Positions 1 to 7,008 of a DNA stretch of 41,034 bases are shown in pieces. Position 1 is the first letter of the stretch, and each line of letters begins with the position of its first letter. The position numbers were made by a program, and so were the translations under genes. Origin of the DNA: Proteobacteria bacterium UBA2133 (GTDB taxonomy: Bacteria > Pseudomonadota > Gammaproteobacteria > Arenicellales > UBA868); NCBI GenBank assembly GCA_002327725.1, contig DCXP01000002.1, positions 1-41,034 on the forward strand, given 5' to 3'. Under the pieces are notes generated by a model that saw only the letters and a program-made list of their open reading frames with translations, ran no database searches and had not been told where the DNA came from.

Positions 1-104
1 TCTTTGACCGGGAGCGCTCCGAACTGCTGGCCACCTACATCGGTTCCATCCATGACCGCGCCCATCCGGGGGGTCTGGCCGTTTATCCGGTGCGGTTTGA
101 GTGA
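1..104 (+). CDS. C-terminal end of an unidentified protein (partial)
   Basis: An open frame enters from the left edge (first full codon at base 3) and ends with TGA at 102-104, giving 33 residues that end in the sequence VYPVRFE. The upstream part lies outside the window, so length and family cannot be judged, and I do not recognise the fragment. It ends 14 bp before the end of the convergent PhoX-like gene. The opposite strand shows no better frame here, so a real gene end is likely. Confidence 0.45.
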   Translation, partial: FDRERSELLATYIGSIHDRAHPGGLAVYPVRFE

Positions 105-118
105 GGAACGAGGCGGAC

Positions 119-1369
119 TCAGGAAGTAAAGGGCCCGGTGATTGCGAGCGTCAGGCCTTCCCACTGGATATTCAGAAACAGCCATTTGCCGTCCGGCGAA
201 AAACAGACCCCGGTGATCTCACTCTTGCCGCCATCGATGGCATTGCGGGCAAAATGCAGCAGGGTGCCGTCGGGCTTGAGCACCCGCACGCCATTTGGCG
301 CGCCGCCGTCTTCGGCCATGAAAACATCGCCCCAGGGCGATACCGTCACGTTGTCGGGGTTGTCAAACGAGGTATCGTCTTCGGCCTGGGCGATCAGTGT
401 CAGGCGGTCCTCAGTACCTGCCGAGATATCCAAACGGTAGAGTTGCCCACGGCCGACCGGTCCGCCATCGGTGGAGCAAAGGTACACATGATTATCGGCC
501 AGCCATGCACCCTCCCCGCGCGAAAAAAACGCAGCGCCGGCATTATGGGCCTGATCCCGGGTTGAGGCCTTACGAGCCTGCGGGTCGGGCACGGCTACCC
601 ATTCAACGGCAAAGGCGTCGCCGAGTTCGGAGCCCTCAGAGAGCGCAAAACGGTCTTTACCTGACACTTTCAGCGCCTGCAGTTCGCCGCCGATGAAGGG
701 CTGGTCGGGGTGGTCTGGCACATGCCGGTAGATCGCGCTGTCCGAGGTATCCTCGGTGAGGTAGGTGATACCAGTCTTTGCATCAAAGGCCGCGGCCTCG
801 TGCGGAAAACGGCCCAGCGCCGGCAACCGCTGCGGTGCCTGCAGCGATGGAGCGGTGTGATCGCAGAGAAAGACATAGCCGTGTCCGGGCTCGCCGATCT
901 CCTCGCAACTCAACCAACCGTAAGGGCTGGGGCCGCCGGCACAGTTGCGCGAGGTTCCCGTCAGTACGAAATTACTGGACTGAAGCGCACCGCTTGCTCG
1001 ATCAACCACCAGCCGGGTGACGCCGCCGCCGCGGTTGGCAGAATAGCCCAGGGCGGCATCAACAGGACTGCCTTCATGAATCTCGTGGTTGCGCATGACC
1101 ACCCAGCTGCCGCCCCCGCCGGAAAAGCAGGCCATGCCATCAGGAGCCGCGGGCGCGTTGAACCCATCTGTCATCCGCTCTCCCACCCTCTGCAGCACCC
1201 GGTATGAAAACCCCGGCGGCAGATCAATAATGCCTTTCGGGTCGGCAGCCAGATCGCCAAGCGCCATGGCGGATTTTCGCGGGCGGTAGAGCCAGGCCAA
1301 CGCCCCTGCACCAACCACTGCACCGACACCAACCCCGAGAAAATGTCTTCTGGTTAATCCTCTTCCCAT
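119..1369 (-). CDS. PhoX-family (DUF839) exported protein, Tat signal
   Basis: A 416-residue protein resembling the PhoX/DUF839 family of beta-propeller phosphatase-like proteins, which in characterised members are calcium/iron-dependent periplasmic phosphatases. The N-terminus has a twin-arginine motif (TRRHFLG, about residues 7-13) followed by a Gly/Ala/Val-rich hydrophobic segment, so export of the folded protein by Tat is expected. Family-like features are the DLPPGFSYRVL start of the mature part, WVVMRNHEI, the NCAGGPSPYGWLSCEE block, and DNVTVSPWGDVFMAEDG near the C-terminus. It is shorter than classical PhoX (over 600 residues), so it is better called PhoX-like, and the substrate is unknown. 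The start is supported by an AG-rich stretch just upstream. It lies 15 bp downstream of the SDR gene on the same strand, so the two are probably one transcript. Confidence 0.8.
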   Translation of the reverse strand: MGRGLTRRHFLGVGVGAVVGAGALAWLYRPRKSAMALGDLAADPKGIIDLPPGFSYRVLQRVGERMTDGFNAPAAPDGMACFSGGGGSWVVMRNHEIHEGSPVDAALGYSANRGGGVTRLVVDRASGALQSSNFVLTGTSRNCAGGPSPYGWLSCEEIGEPGHGYVFLCDHTAPSLQAPQRLPALGRFPHEAAAFDAKTGITYLTEDTSDSAIYRHVPDHPDQPFIGGELQALKVSGKDRFALSEGSELGDAFAVEWVAVPDPQARKASTRDQAHNAGAAFFSRGEGAWLADNHVYLCSTDGGPVGRGQLYRLDISAGTEDRLTLIAQAEDDTSFDNPDNVTVSPWGDVFMAEDGGAPNGVRVLKPDGTLLHFARNAIDGGKSEITGVCFSPDGKWLFLNIQWEGLTLAITGPFTS

Positions 1370-1384
1370 GATGGACTTTTCCGT

Positions 1385-2122
1385 TCAGCCGGGGTTGTCC
1401 GGGACAATGACGATCTGCGAGATCACCGCGTGCGGCGGCTGCTCGAGGGCAAAGAGGACCGACCGGGCGATATCCTCGGCCTCAAGACACAACCCGTAAT
1501 CCTCGTAAAAGGCATCACCCTTCTCGGCATCGGAAAACCGAGTCTTGGCAAAATCGGTCTTGACCATGCCCGGCAGAATCTCAGACACACGGATACCCCG
1601 GCCGGCGTATTCCCGGCGAAGCGTATCACTCAGCCCGTGCACTGCGTGCTTGCTCGCCACGTAAGCACCGCAGCCCCGAATTCCGTTCAAGCCTGCGACA
1701 GAACCGAGGTTCACGATATGCCCCCGCTGACGCTCAAGCATCCCTGGCAGCACCGCCGCCGTGACCTGCATCAGCCCGGAGACATTAATCTGAATCGTAT
1801 TGACCCACTCGGTGACCTCACCTTCATGAAAGTCCCGACGGCCTCCGACATCACTGCCGGCATTGTTGATCAGAATGTCGATCGACTGCCAGTCCGGGGG
1901 CAGCTGCCCGAACATCCCGGCAACGGATTTCGCGTCCGCGACATCCAGTGGCAGGGCGAGAGCCGGCCCGGGCAAATCATTCATCTCGGCGCGCAGTTTT
2001 TCAAGCCGGCGTGCGCATCCAATGACCCGAACACCCGCCGCGCTCAGCATCCTTGCGCTGGCAAGCCCGATCCCGGCGCTGGCTCCCGTAACCAGGGCCG
2101 TTTGATCTTCGAGTGTCGGCAT
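1385..2122 (-). CDS. SDR-family NAD(P)-dependent oxidoreductase (YdfG-like)
   Basis: A classical short-chain dehydrogenase/reductase of 245 residues, the usual length. The Rossmann cofactor motif is TGASAGIG (about residues 13-20) and the central motif is NNAG. The catalytic tetrad is visible as Asn in QINVSG, Ser in NLGSVAG and Tyr-Lys in YVASKHA. The later PGMVKTDF segment and the overall pattern resemble E. coli YdfG, which oxidises L-serine and 3-hydroxy acids and reduces malonic semialdehyde. An Ala-Arg-Arg after the second beta strand suggests NADP preference, which is an inference. It is the first gene of a likely two-gene unit with the PhoX-like gene and is divergent from the DUF4404 gene, with an 85-bp intergenic gap. 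Confidence 0.85.
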   Translation of the reverse strand: MPTLEDQTALVTGASAGIGLASARMLSAAGVRVIGCARRLEKLRAEMNDLPGPALALPLDVADAKSVAGMFGQLPPDWQSIDILINNAGSDVGGRRDFHEGEVTEWVNTIQINVSGLMQVTAAVLPGMLERQRGHIVNLGSVAGLNGIRGCGAYVASKHAVHGLSDTLRREYAGRGIRVSEILPGMVKTDFAKTRFSDAEKGDAFYEDYGLCLEAEDIARSVLFALEQPPHAVISQIVIVPDNPG

Positions 2123-2162
2123 GGAGTTAAAGGTCTGAGTCAGATTACCGAAGGCAACAAAG

Positions 2163-2168
2163 TATAAT
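2163..2168 (+). promoter_or_regulatory. Predicted -10 box for the DUF4404 gene
   Basis: A perfect TATAAT lies 39 bp upstream of the ATG of the DUF4404 gene. No good -35 hexamer is seen at 16-18 bp, so the call rests on the -10 and its position in a divergent intergenic gap. Confidence 0.4.
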
Positions 2169-2207
2169 CGCCATAAAGCAACGGCTGGTTACCTCCGCGA
2201 CAAAGTT

Positions 2208-2471
2208 ATGGCAGAAAAAAGCCTCAAGACGCTGGTTGATCAACTGCGGGCGGAGGTGGCCCAGTTGCCGGCGTCTGACCAGAGCGCCCGTGACCGGCTG
2301 AATGCACTGATTGCAGACCTTGAAGCGCAACTGGCGACACCGGATGCCCAAGGCCACGATACCCTGATCCGCAATGTTCAGGATTCGATTCGCCATATGG
2401 AGGTTGAGCACCCACGCGCCACCGGCGTGCTCAATCACATCATGATGACGCTCGGCAACATGGGCATCTAG
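2208..2471 (+). CDS. DUF4404 family protein
   Basis: A small acidic protein of 87 residues that matches the DUF4404 pattern. A heptad-like helical N-terminal half (KSLKTLVDQLRAEV) is followed by RLNALIADLE, then a conserved C-terminal block beginning HMEVEHPRATGVLNHI and ending in a short hydrophobic tail. No signal peptide or membrane segment is seen. The function of the family is unknown; the sequence suggests a helical bundle or coiled coil. It is a single-gene unit with its own promoter, convergent with ntrC, whose stop lies 12 bp away. Confidence 0.8.
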   Translation: MAEKSLKTLVDQLRAEVAQLPASDQSARDRLNALIADLEAQLATPDAQGHDTLIRNVQDSIRHMEVEHPRATGVLNHIMMTLGNMGI

Positions 2472-2485
2472 GCCGCCGGCCTTTT
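2471..2485. terminator. Weak hairpin with T-run between DUF4404 gene and ntrC
   Basis: GGCC, a 3-nt loop and GGCC are followed by TTTT on the plus strand, directly at the stop codon of the DUF4404 gene and before the stop of the convergent ntrC. The stem is only 4 bp, so this would be a weak terminator at best. Confidence 0.25.
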
Positions 2486-3878
2486 AATCCAAATCGAGTT
2501 CCTTGAGTTTGCGGGTAAGCGTATTGCGGCCCCAGCCGATCCAGCGCGCCGCTTCCTGCTTACGGCCCCCGGTAAAGCCGAGCGCTGTGCGCAACAGTAC
2601 CCGCTCAAAGTCCGGCCCCAGTTCGGAAAGAACATCCTTTTCGCCCCGGGCAAAACGTTCTGCTGCGGCCTGCTCCAGGAGGCGCTGCCAGGTCTGAAAC
2701 GATTCGCCGCCGATGGACTGCGTGCTGACATCGGACGGCAGGTCCGCTACGGTCACCGTGCCGCCGGGTGCAAGAACCGTAAGGCGCCGGCAAAGGTTTT
2801 CGAGCTCACGGACGTTGCCGGGCCAGGGGGCCTCGCAAAGCAGCTGCATGGCAGCGCCGTCCAGTCGCTTGGGCTCGACTTCAAGCTCGACAGCGGCCTG
2901 GTTCAGAAAAGCCTCGGCCAGGGCGGGAATGTCCTCCCGGCGCTCGCGCAGCGGCGGGAGTTCAATACCGATCACGTTGAGCCGATGGAAAAGATCCTCG
3001 CGAAAGCGCCCTTCCTCGACCCGCCTGGCGAGATCCTGATTGGTCGCCGCAATCACCCGCACGTCAGCGGTCAGTTCCTGGTGGCCACCCACCCGGAAGA
3101 AGGTGTCGTCTGACAGAACCCTGAGCAATCGGGTTTGAAGCTCCAAAGGCATATCACCAATTTCATCAAGAAACAGGGTTCCGCCTGATGCCTGCTCAAA
3201 GCGGCCGCGGCGCTGTTCCTGGGCACCGGTGAAGGCGCCTTTTTCATGACCAAAAAGTTCCGATTCCAGCAGTTCAGCCGGGATTGCTGCCGTGTTGATA
3301 GCGACGAAGGGCTTTGCCGAGCGCAGGCTGTTGCGGTAGATCGCCCGCGCGACGAGTTCCTTACCCGTGCCTGATTCACCCGAAATCAGGACGTTCATCC
3401 CGGAGCCAGATAATCTTCCAATCACCCGAAACACCATCTGCATGGCCGGAGCCTCGCCAATGATTTCACTATCGGTCGGCGCTCTTTCGGAATCAGAATC
3501 GGCGAGTGCTTTTTTCTGAAGCGCCCGGCCCACAAGCGCAACGGCCTCTTCCAGGTCAAAGGGCTTGGGCAGGTATTCAAAGGCGCCGCCCTGGTATGCG
3601 GATACAGCGCTATCAAGGTCCGAGTGTGCGGTCATTACGATCACCGGCAGATCCGGTGCATCATCACCGAGCACCTCGAGCAGTTCGAGCCCGCTGGTAC
3701 CGGACATGCGAATGTCCGTTACGATGACATCAGGCCGTTCACGTCGAGCGCGCGTCAGGACATCCTCGGCGTTATCAAAAAGCGTCGCCGCATACCCCGC
3801 GTTCGACAAGGCTTTTTCCAGCACCCAGCGGATCGATGCATCGTCATCGACAACCCAGACAGTCGATTTCTGGCTCAT
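2484..3878 (-). CDS. ntrC: Nitrogen regulation response regulator NtrC (sigma-54 activator)
   Basis: 464 residues with the three NtrC domains. The receiver domain (about 1-120) has the acidic pocket DDD at 11-13, the phospho-acceptor Asp near 55 in VTDIRMSG, and a conserved Lys in YLPKPFD. The central AAA+ domain has Walker A GESGTGKE and the sigma-54-contacting loop GAFTGA, and then LFLDEIGDMPLE. The C-terminal Fis-type helix-turn-helix ends in RNTLTRKLKELDLD. When phosphorylated by NtrB under nitrogen limitation it binds TGCAC-N7-GTGCA sites and drives sigma-54 promoters, probably including the glnA promoter in this window. It overlaps ntrB by 4 bp (ATGA), indicating translational coupling. 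Length and motifs are normal; nothing is missing. Confidence 0.97.
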   Translation of the reverse strand: MSQKSTVWVVDDDASIRWVLEKALSNAGYAATLFDNAEDVLTRARRERPDVIVTDIRMSGTSGLELLEVLGDDAPDLPVIVMTAHSDLDSAVSAYQGGAFEYLPKPFDLEEAVALVGRALQKKALADSDSERAPTDSEIIGEAPAMQMVFRVIGRLSGSGMNVLISGESGTGKELVARAIYRNSLRSAKPFVAINTAAIPAELLESELFGHEKGAFTGAQEQRRGRFEQASGGTLFLDEIGDMPLELQTRLLRVLSDDTFFRVGGHQELTADVRVIAATNQDLARRVEEGRFREDLFHRLNVIGIELPPLRERREDIPALAEAFLNQAAVELEVEPKRLDGAAMQLLCEAPWPGNVRELENLCRRLTVLAPGGTVTVADLPSDVSTQSIGGESFQTWQRLLEQAAAERFARGEKDVLSELGPDFERVLLRTALGFTGGRKQEAARWIGWGRNTLTRKLKELDLD

Positions 3879-4942
3879 GGCCTGTCCTCAACCGGTAGGA
3901 ACACCGTAAAACAGGTCTGGCCCGGGCGACTGGCACATTCGATCAGACCGCCATGGCGGGCGATGATCTCCTGGGTGAGGGCCAGGCCCAGTCCGGTCCC
4001 GTCATCCCTGCCCGTTACCATGGGGAAGAAAATGCGCTCCATCAATTTTGGATCAATGCCTGGCCCATCGTCGGTGATGGAAGCCTCGACCGCCAGTCGA
4101 TGACGGCGGTTATGGATCGTGCACTGACGGCGCGCCCGGGTGCACAGGCGTATGCAGCCCCTGCTCTGCATTGCCTGGACCGCGTTTCGCACAATATTGA
4201 GAACCGCCTGAACCATCTGCGCATGATCTCCGCGAACTTCCGGAATGCTGGGATCGTAGTCGCGCTCAAACTTAAGACCCTGGGGTATCTCGACCAGCGT
4301 CAGTTTACGAACGTGCTCAAGGACTGAGTGCAGATTAAAGGGCTTACGTTCAGAGGCGCCGTAACCGCCAGTCAGACGGTCAACAAGGCTGCTCAAGCGA
4401 TCCGTCTCGTGGGTAATGATGCGGGTGTATTCACGCAATGCCTTATCGTTCAGTTCACCGTCGAGCAGTTGCGCTGCGCCGCGAATTCCGCCCAGCGGGT
4501 TTTTTATCTCGTGCGCAAGTGCGCGGGCGACCTGGTTGAACGCACCCTGGCGTTCCAGCAACGTTGTGTCGCGGGTCATCCGGGCCAACTGGTCAACCTG
4601 GTTGAGTTCGACGATCGTGAAGGGTTTGTCCGAAGCGTGACCCAAGGGTGAGACGGTGCAATCGATCGTGATCTCCTCGGCTCGCATGGGCAGTCGCAGC
4701 ACCGCTTCCCGTAACGTGGTTGTTGCCCCCTGCCCGGCCGCGATCAGCGCCCCCTGCAACGTCATCCCCATGGGCGCCAGCTCGAGCACATCCTGACCGC
4801 AGCCACGCTGGGTACTGGTCTCAAGGAGCGCCTCCGCTGCCGGATTCATAAAACTCACCCGCCTGTCAGCGCCGACCAACAGTACTGCGACCTTGAGCCC
4901 GTCGAGAACCTGTCGGCTGGCATCCGCCTGTGTGTGCTTCAT
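3875..4942 (-). CDS. ntrB: Nitrogen regulation sensor kinase/phosphatase NtrB
   Basis: A soluble two-component histidine kinase that phosphorylates or dephosphorylates NtrC under control of PII. The N-terminal PAS-type sensor begins about QVLDGLKVAVLL. The dimerisation/phospho-acceptor helix has the H-box ALAHEIKNPLGG. ATPase boxes are an N-box VLNIVRNAVQAM, a G-box DDGPGID and a second G-box GTGLGLAL. There is no membrane segment, as expected. The frame is open well upstream, into glnA. I chose the ATG at 4942 (355 residues, close to the E. coli 349) because the next ATG at 4972 overlaps the NtrC operator; the latter would add 10 residues. Neither has a strong ribosome binding site. It is downstream of glnA and coupled to ntrC. 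Confidence 0.93.
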   Translation of the reverse strand: MKHTQADASRQVLDGLKVAVLLVGADRRVSFMNPAAEALLETSTQRGCGQDVLELAPMGMTLQGALIAAGQGATTTLREAVLRLPMRAEEITIDCTVSPLGHASDKPFTIVELNQVDQLARMTRDTTLLERQGAFNQVARALAHEIKNPLGGIRGAAQLLDGELNDKALREYTRIITHETDRLSSLVDRLTGGYGASERKPFNLHSVLEHVRKLTLVEIPQGLKFERDYDPSIPEVRGDHAQMVQAVLNIVRNAVQAMQSRGCIRLCTRARRQCTIHNRRHRLAVEASITDDGPGIDPKLMERIFFPMVTGRDDGTGLGLALTQEIIARHGGLIECASRPGQTCFTVFLPVEDRP

Positions 4943-4954
4943 CTGAACTGCGTT

Positions 4955-4971
4955 TGCACCATAGTGGTGCA
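4955..4971. promoter_or_regulatory. NtrC-binding site at the start of ntrB
   Basis: A perfect dyad TGCACCA-TAG-TGGTGCA matches the NtrC (NRI) consensus TGCACC-N5-GGTGCA. It lies in the glnA-ntrB gap, just upstream of the chosen ntrB start and overlapping the alternative start. In enteric bacteria an NtrC site in the same place (glnLp) represses ntrBC transcription, so autoregulation is the likely role here. Confidence 0.85.
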
Positions 4972-4987
4972 TACTATCCCAACCGGA

Positions 4988-5010
4988 GCGGGTGCCTGTC
5001 AAACACCCGC
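4988..5010. terminator. Hairpin in the glnA-ntrB gap (possible attenuator)
   Basis: On the minus strand GCGGGTG (5010-5004), a 9-nt loop and CACCCGC (4994-4988) form a perfect 7-bp GC-rich stem 8 nt after the glnA stop codon. No T-run follows, so it is not a complete intrinsic terminator. It could stabilise the 3' end of glnA mRNA or reduce read-through into ntrBC, as the glnA-glnL terminator does in E. coli. Confidence 0.5.
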
Positions 5011-5018
5011 CCCGGGGC

Positions 5019-6428
5019 CTAAACGCTGTAGTACATATCGAACTCAGCAGGATGCGTTGCCATGCGCAGGCGCTGGACCTGCTCCATCTTGAGTTCGATG
5101 TAGCCATCGATCATGTCATCACTCATCACCCCGCCCACCTTGAGAAACTCGCGGTCCGCATCCAATGCCTCGAGCGCCTGATCAAAAGCGTGTGCAACCG
5201 TCGCGATCTCCTTCTCTTCCTCGGGCGGCAGATCGTAAAGATCCTTGTCCAGCGGGCCACCGGGATGGATCCGGTTCTGAATCCCGTCAAGACCCGCCAG
5301 CAGCATGGCCGAAAACGCCAGATACGGATTGGCAGTGGGATCCGGGAACCGCACTTCAACGCGGCTCCCCTTCGGGTTGCTGACGTAGGGTATCCGGCAT
5401 GAGGCGGAACGGTTCCTCGCCGAATACGCCAGCATTACCGGGGCTTCAAACCCTGGCACCAGGCGCTTGTAGCTGTTGGTACTGGCGTTGGTAAACGCGT
5501 TCAGGGCACGGGCATGTTTGAAGATACCGCCGATATAAAACAGGGCGGTCTCGCTCAGGCCGCCATACTCATCTCCGGCAAAGGCGTTGTCCCCGCCCTT
5601 GAAGATCGACTGGTGCACGTGCATGCCATTGCCGTTATCGCCAACCAGCGGCTTGGGCATAAAGGTCGCCGTCAGACCGTGCGCGTGAGCCACGTTATGG
5701 ATGCAGTATTTGTAGATCTGCGTCTGATCCGCCTTGGAAACCAGCGTATCGAAGCGCACGCCGATCTCGCCCTGTCCGGCGGTGCCCACCTCGTGGTGAT
5801 GCACTTCTACAGCAAGACCCATATCCTGCATCGCGAGACACATGCCGGAGCGCACGTCCTGCAGAGAATCAACCGGAGGGACCGGGAAGTATCCGCCCTT
5901 TACACCGGGACGGTGCCCAATGTTGCCGTCCTCGTAGTCCTTTTCCGAACTCCAGGCGGCCTCCACCGACTCGATATGGTAAGCCGCACCCGACATCTCG
6001 TTGGACCAGCGCACCGAATCAAAGATGAAAAATTCCGCTTCCGGGCCGAAGTAGGCCGCGTCGCCCGTGCCGGTGGATTTGAGATAGGCCTCGGCCCGTT
6101 TGGCAATGGACCGCGGGTCCCGATCGTAGCCCTGCATGGTCATGGGCTCGATTACATCGCAGCGAAGCAGGACCGTGGTGTCCTGCATGAAAGGATCGAT
6201 GACCGCGCTCGCGGGATCGGGCATCAGAATCATGTCCGACTCATCGATACCCTTCCAACCGGCAATCGAAGAGCCGTCGAACATTTTGCCTTCCTCGAAT
6301 AACTCGGCATCAATGACCGCTGTAGGCACGGACACGTGCTGCTCCTTGCCATGGGTATCGGTGAATCGAAAATCCACAAACTTCGCCTTGCTGTCGCTGA
6401 TCAGTTTCAACGCATCTTCTGCTGACAT
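5019..6428 (-). CDS. glnA: Glutamine synthetase, type I (GSI-beta)
   Basis: Makes glutamine from glutamate, ammonia and ATP; a cytoplasmic dodecamer and the main ammonia-assimilating enzyme. The length of 469 residues equals that of the enterobacterial enzyme. Visible motifs are the beta-grasp domain FRFTDTHGKEQHV, the DGSSIAGWKGI signature, the metal-binding PEAEFFIFD and EVGTAGQGE regions, the ATP-binding GNGMHVHQS, and the regulatory DLYDLPPEE, whose Tyr is the adenylylation site of the GSI-beta type. This implies control by GlnE, which is not in the window. I chose the ATG at 6428 because a GAGGA ribosome binding site lies 8-9 bp upstream; a longer open frame to 6503 is leader. Expression is from the sigma-54 promoter described below. 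Confidence 0.98.
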   Translation of the reverse strand: MSAEDALKLISDSKAKFVDFRFTDTHGKEQHVSVPTAVIDAELFEEGKMFDGSSIAGWKGIDESDMILMPDPASAVIDPFMQDTTVLLRCDVIEPMTMQGYDRDPRSIAKRAEAYLKSTGTGDAAYFGPEAEFFIFDSVRWSNEMSGAAYHIESVEAAWSSEKDYEDGNIGHRPGVKGGYFPVPPVDSLQDVRSGMCLAMQDMGLAVEVHHHEVGTAGQGEIGVRFDTLVSKADQTQIYKYCIHNVAHAHGLTATFMPKPLVGDNGNGMHVHQSIFKGGDNAFAGDEYGGLSETALFYIGGIFKHARALNAFTNASTNSYKRLVPGFEAPVMLAYSARNRSASCRIPYVSNPKGSRVEVRFPDPTANPYLAFSAMLLAGLDGIQNRIHPGGPLDKDLYDLPPEEEKEIATVAHAFDQALEALDADREFLKVGGVMSDDMIDGYIELKMEQVQRLRMATHPAEFDMYYSV

Positions 6429-6513
6429 GTCTTTCGTTCCTCTACGGTGTGCGCAACAGCCATCGCTGGGGTTTCCCGGCGAGTGCCGCTGCAAAAAATT
6501 CAAATTAAGAGAC

Positions 6514-6533
6514 TGCTGCCTTTAGCGGCAGCA
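6514..6533. repeat. Inverted repeat at the glnA transcription start
   Basis: TGCTGCC and GGCAGCA flank a 6-nt loop, a perfect 7-bp stem. It overlaps the -12 element of the glnA sigma-54 promoter and the expected transcription start (about 6519). It could be an operator or chance; the sequence alone does not decide. Confidence 0.35.
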
Positions 6534-6545
6534 AATTCCGTGCCA
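6530..6545 (-). promoter_or_regulatory. Sigma-54 (-24/-12) promoter of glnA
   Basis: The minus strand reads TGGCACGGAATTTGCT, an essentially perfect match to TGGCACG-N4-TTGCW. The -24 GG (6544-6543) and -12 GC (6532-6531) are separated by the obligatory 10 bp. The predicted start near 6519 gives a leader of about 90 nt before the glnA ATG. Two NtrC sites lie upstream at suitable enhancer distance. Confidence 0.92.
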
Positions 6546-6586
6546 TGCCTTAAAAGCGGGGATCTTTAGCAAAAAGGTCAGTATAA

Positions 6587-6603
6587 TGCACCCTTATAGT
6601 GCA
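6587..6603. promoter_or_regulatory. NtrC enhancer site 1 of glnA
   Basis: TGCACCCTTATAGTGCA has the perfect TGCAC-N7-GTGCA half-sites of NtrC. Its centre is about 76 bp upstream of the predicted glnA start. Confidence 0.88.
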
Positions 6604-6616
6604 AATAAGATCAACA

Positions 6617-6633
6617 TGCACCATATCAGTGCT
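6617..6633. promoter_or_regulatory. NtrC enhancer site 2 of glnA
   Basis: TGCACCATATCAGTGCT matches the NtrC consensus at all but the last base. It is 30 bp from site 1, close to three helical turns, which puts two NtrC dimers on the same face of the DNA and suits cooperative oligomer assembly. Confidence 0.85.
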
Positions 6634-6664
6634 GTTTTGAGGGTTGATCGCTTTAGTTTTTACC

Positions 6665-6713
6665 CCAGTCAGATACCTCGCACCTCGTGAGGCTTAAGCG
6701 CCAGTCAAGTACC
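6665..6713 (+). repeat. Two 13-bp direct repeats upstream of the structured RNA
   Basis: CCAGTCAGATACC (6665-6677) and CCAGTCAAGTACC (6701-6713) agree at 11 of 13 positions and are 36 bp apart. They lie between the NtrC sites and the folded element at 6724-6813. I do not recognise the motif; a pair of transcription-factor sites is one possible reading. Confidence 0.45.
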
Positions 6714-6723
6714 ACGGGGATCG

Positions 6724-6867
6724 GGTTCTCATCATTTTGCGAGAAGACATCGCCGCGGGTGTCGCAAAGTACGCAGACGCTGTTACCCGCGCAGGGTCGT
6801 ACCGATGAGAACCGTTGCGGCCAGAATCGGCAAGGGGCACTCCATTTCCGCAATTTTCTCCCCTTTT
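6724..6867 (+). ncRNA. Candidate structured RNA between glnA and glyQ, family not recognised
   Basis: A perfect 10-bp closing stem joins GGTTCTCATC (6724-6733) to GATGAGAACC (6804-6813). Inside are two more stems. In the first, TTTGCGA (6736-6742) pairs with TCGCAAA (6762-6768), with an inner CATC/GGTG helix (6748-6751 with 6758-6761). In the second, GTACG (6769-6773) pairs with CGTAC (6798-6802), with an inner ACCC/GGGT helix (6785-6788 with 6794-6797) and a possible small CAG/CTG hairpin (6774-6782). The two arms abut at 6768/6769, so they could stack. About 60 of 90 bases pair, almost all Watson-Crick. It is followed by TTGCGG/CCGCAA (6815-6820, 6848-6853) with TTTT, and by AAGGGG/CCCCTT (6832-6837, 6860-6865). 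These T-runs favour the plus strand. It lacks a T-arm and is not a tRNA. No clear promoter was found. A stand-alone small RNA or a glyQ leader element are both possible. Confidence 0.5.
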
Positions 6868-6875
6868 ATCGGCCG

Positions 6876-7008
6876 GCGTAGACCGGCAAGGTACTCGGTC
6901 AGCGACTACCGGCTCTGTCGAAATGCCGCCGCGGCACTCGACTAAGCCGGTCAGGGCCTGCCGTTATAATTCGCTGATTCCACTGCAGCGACGTCGCGAA
7001 CGAAAACA
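6876..7008 (+). promoter_or_regulatory. glyQ promoter region
   Basis: A perfect TATAAT at 6965-6970 lies 38 bp before the glyQ GTG, giving a leader of about 30 nt; no convincing -35 box is seen. An inverted repeat GCCGG-6 nt-CCGGC lies at about 6872-6887. The rest of 6640-7008 contains no convincing protein-coding frame. Confidence 0.4.

Noticed and set aside
6724..6813. Reading the folded element as a tRNA or tRNA-like gene
   Set aside because: The closing stem is 10 bp and a mini-hairpin gives a cloverleaf look, but there is no T-loop sequence, no anticodon-type arm of the right size and no CCA end.
6653..6853. 66-codon minus-strand frame in the glnA-glyQ gap
   Set aside because: No family resemblance, no ribosome binding site, and it lies across the paired arms of the RNA candidate.
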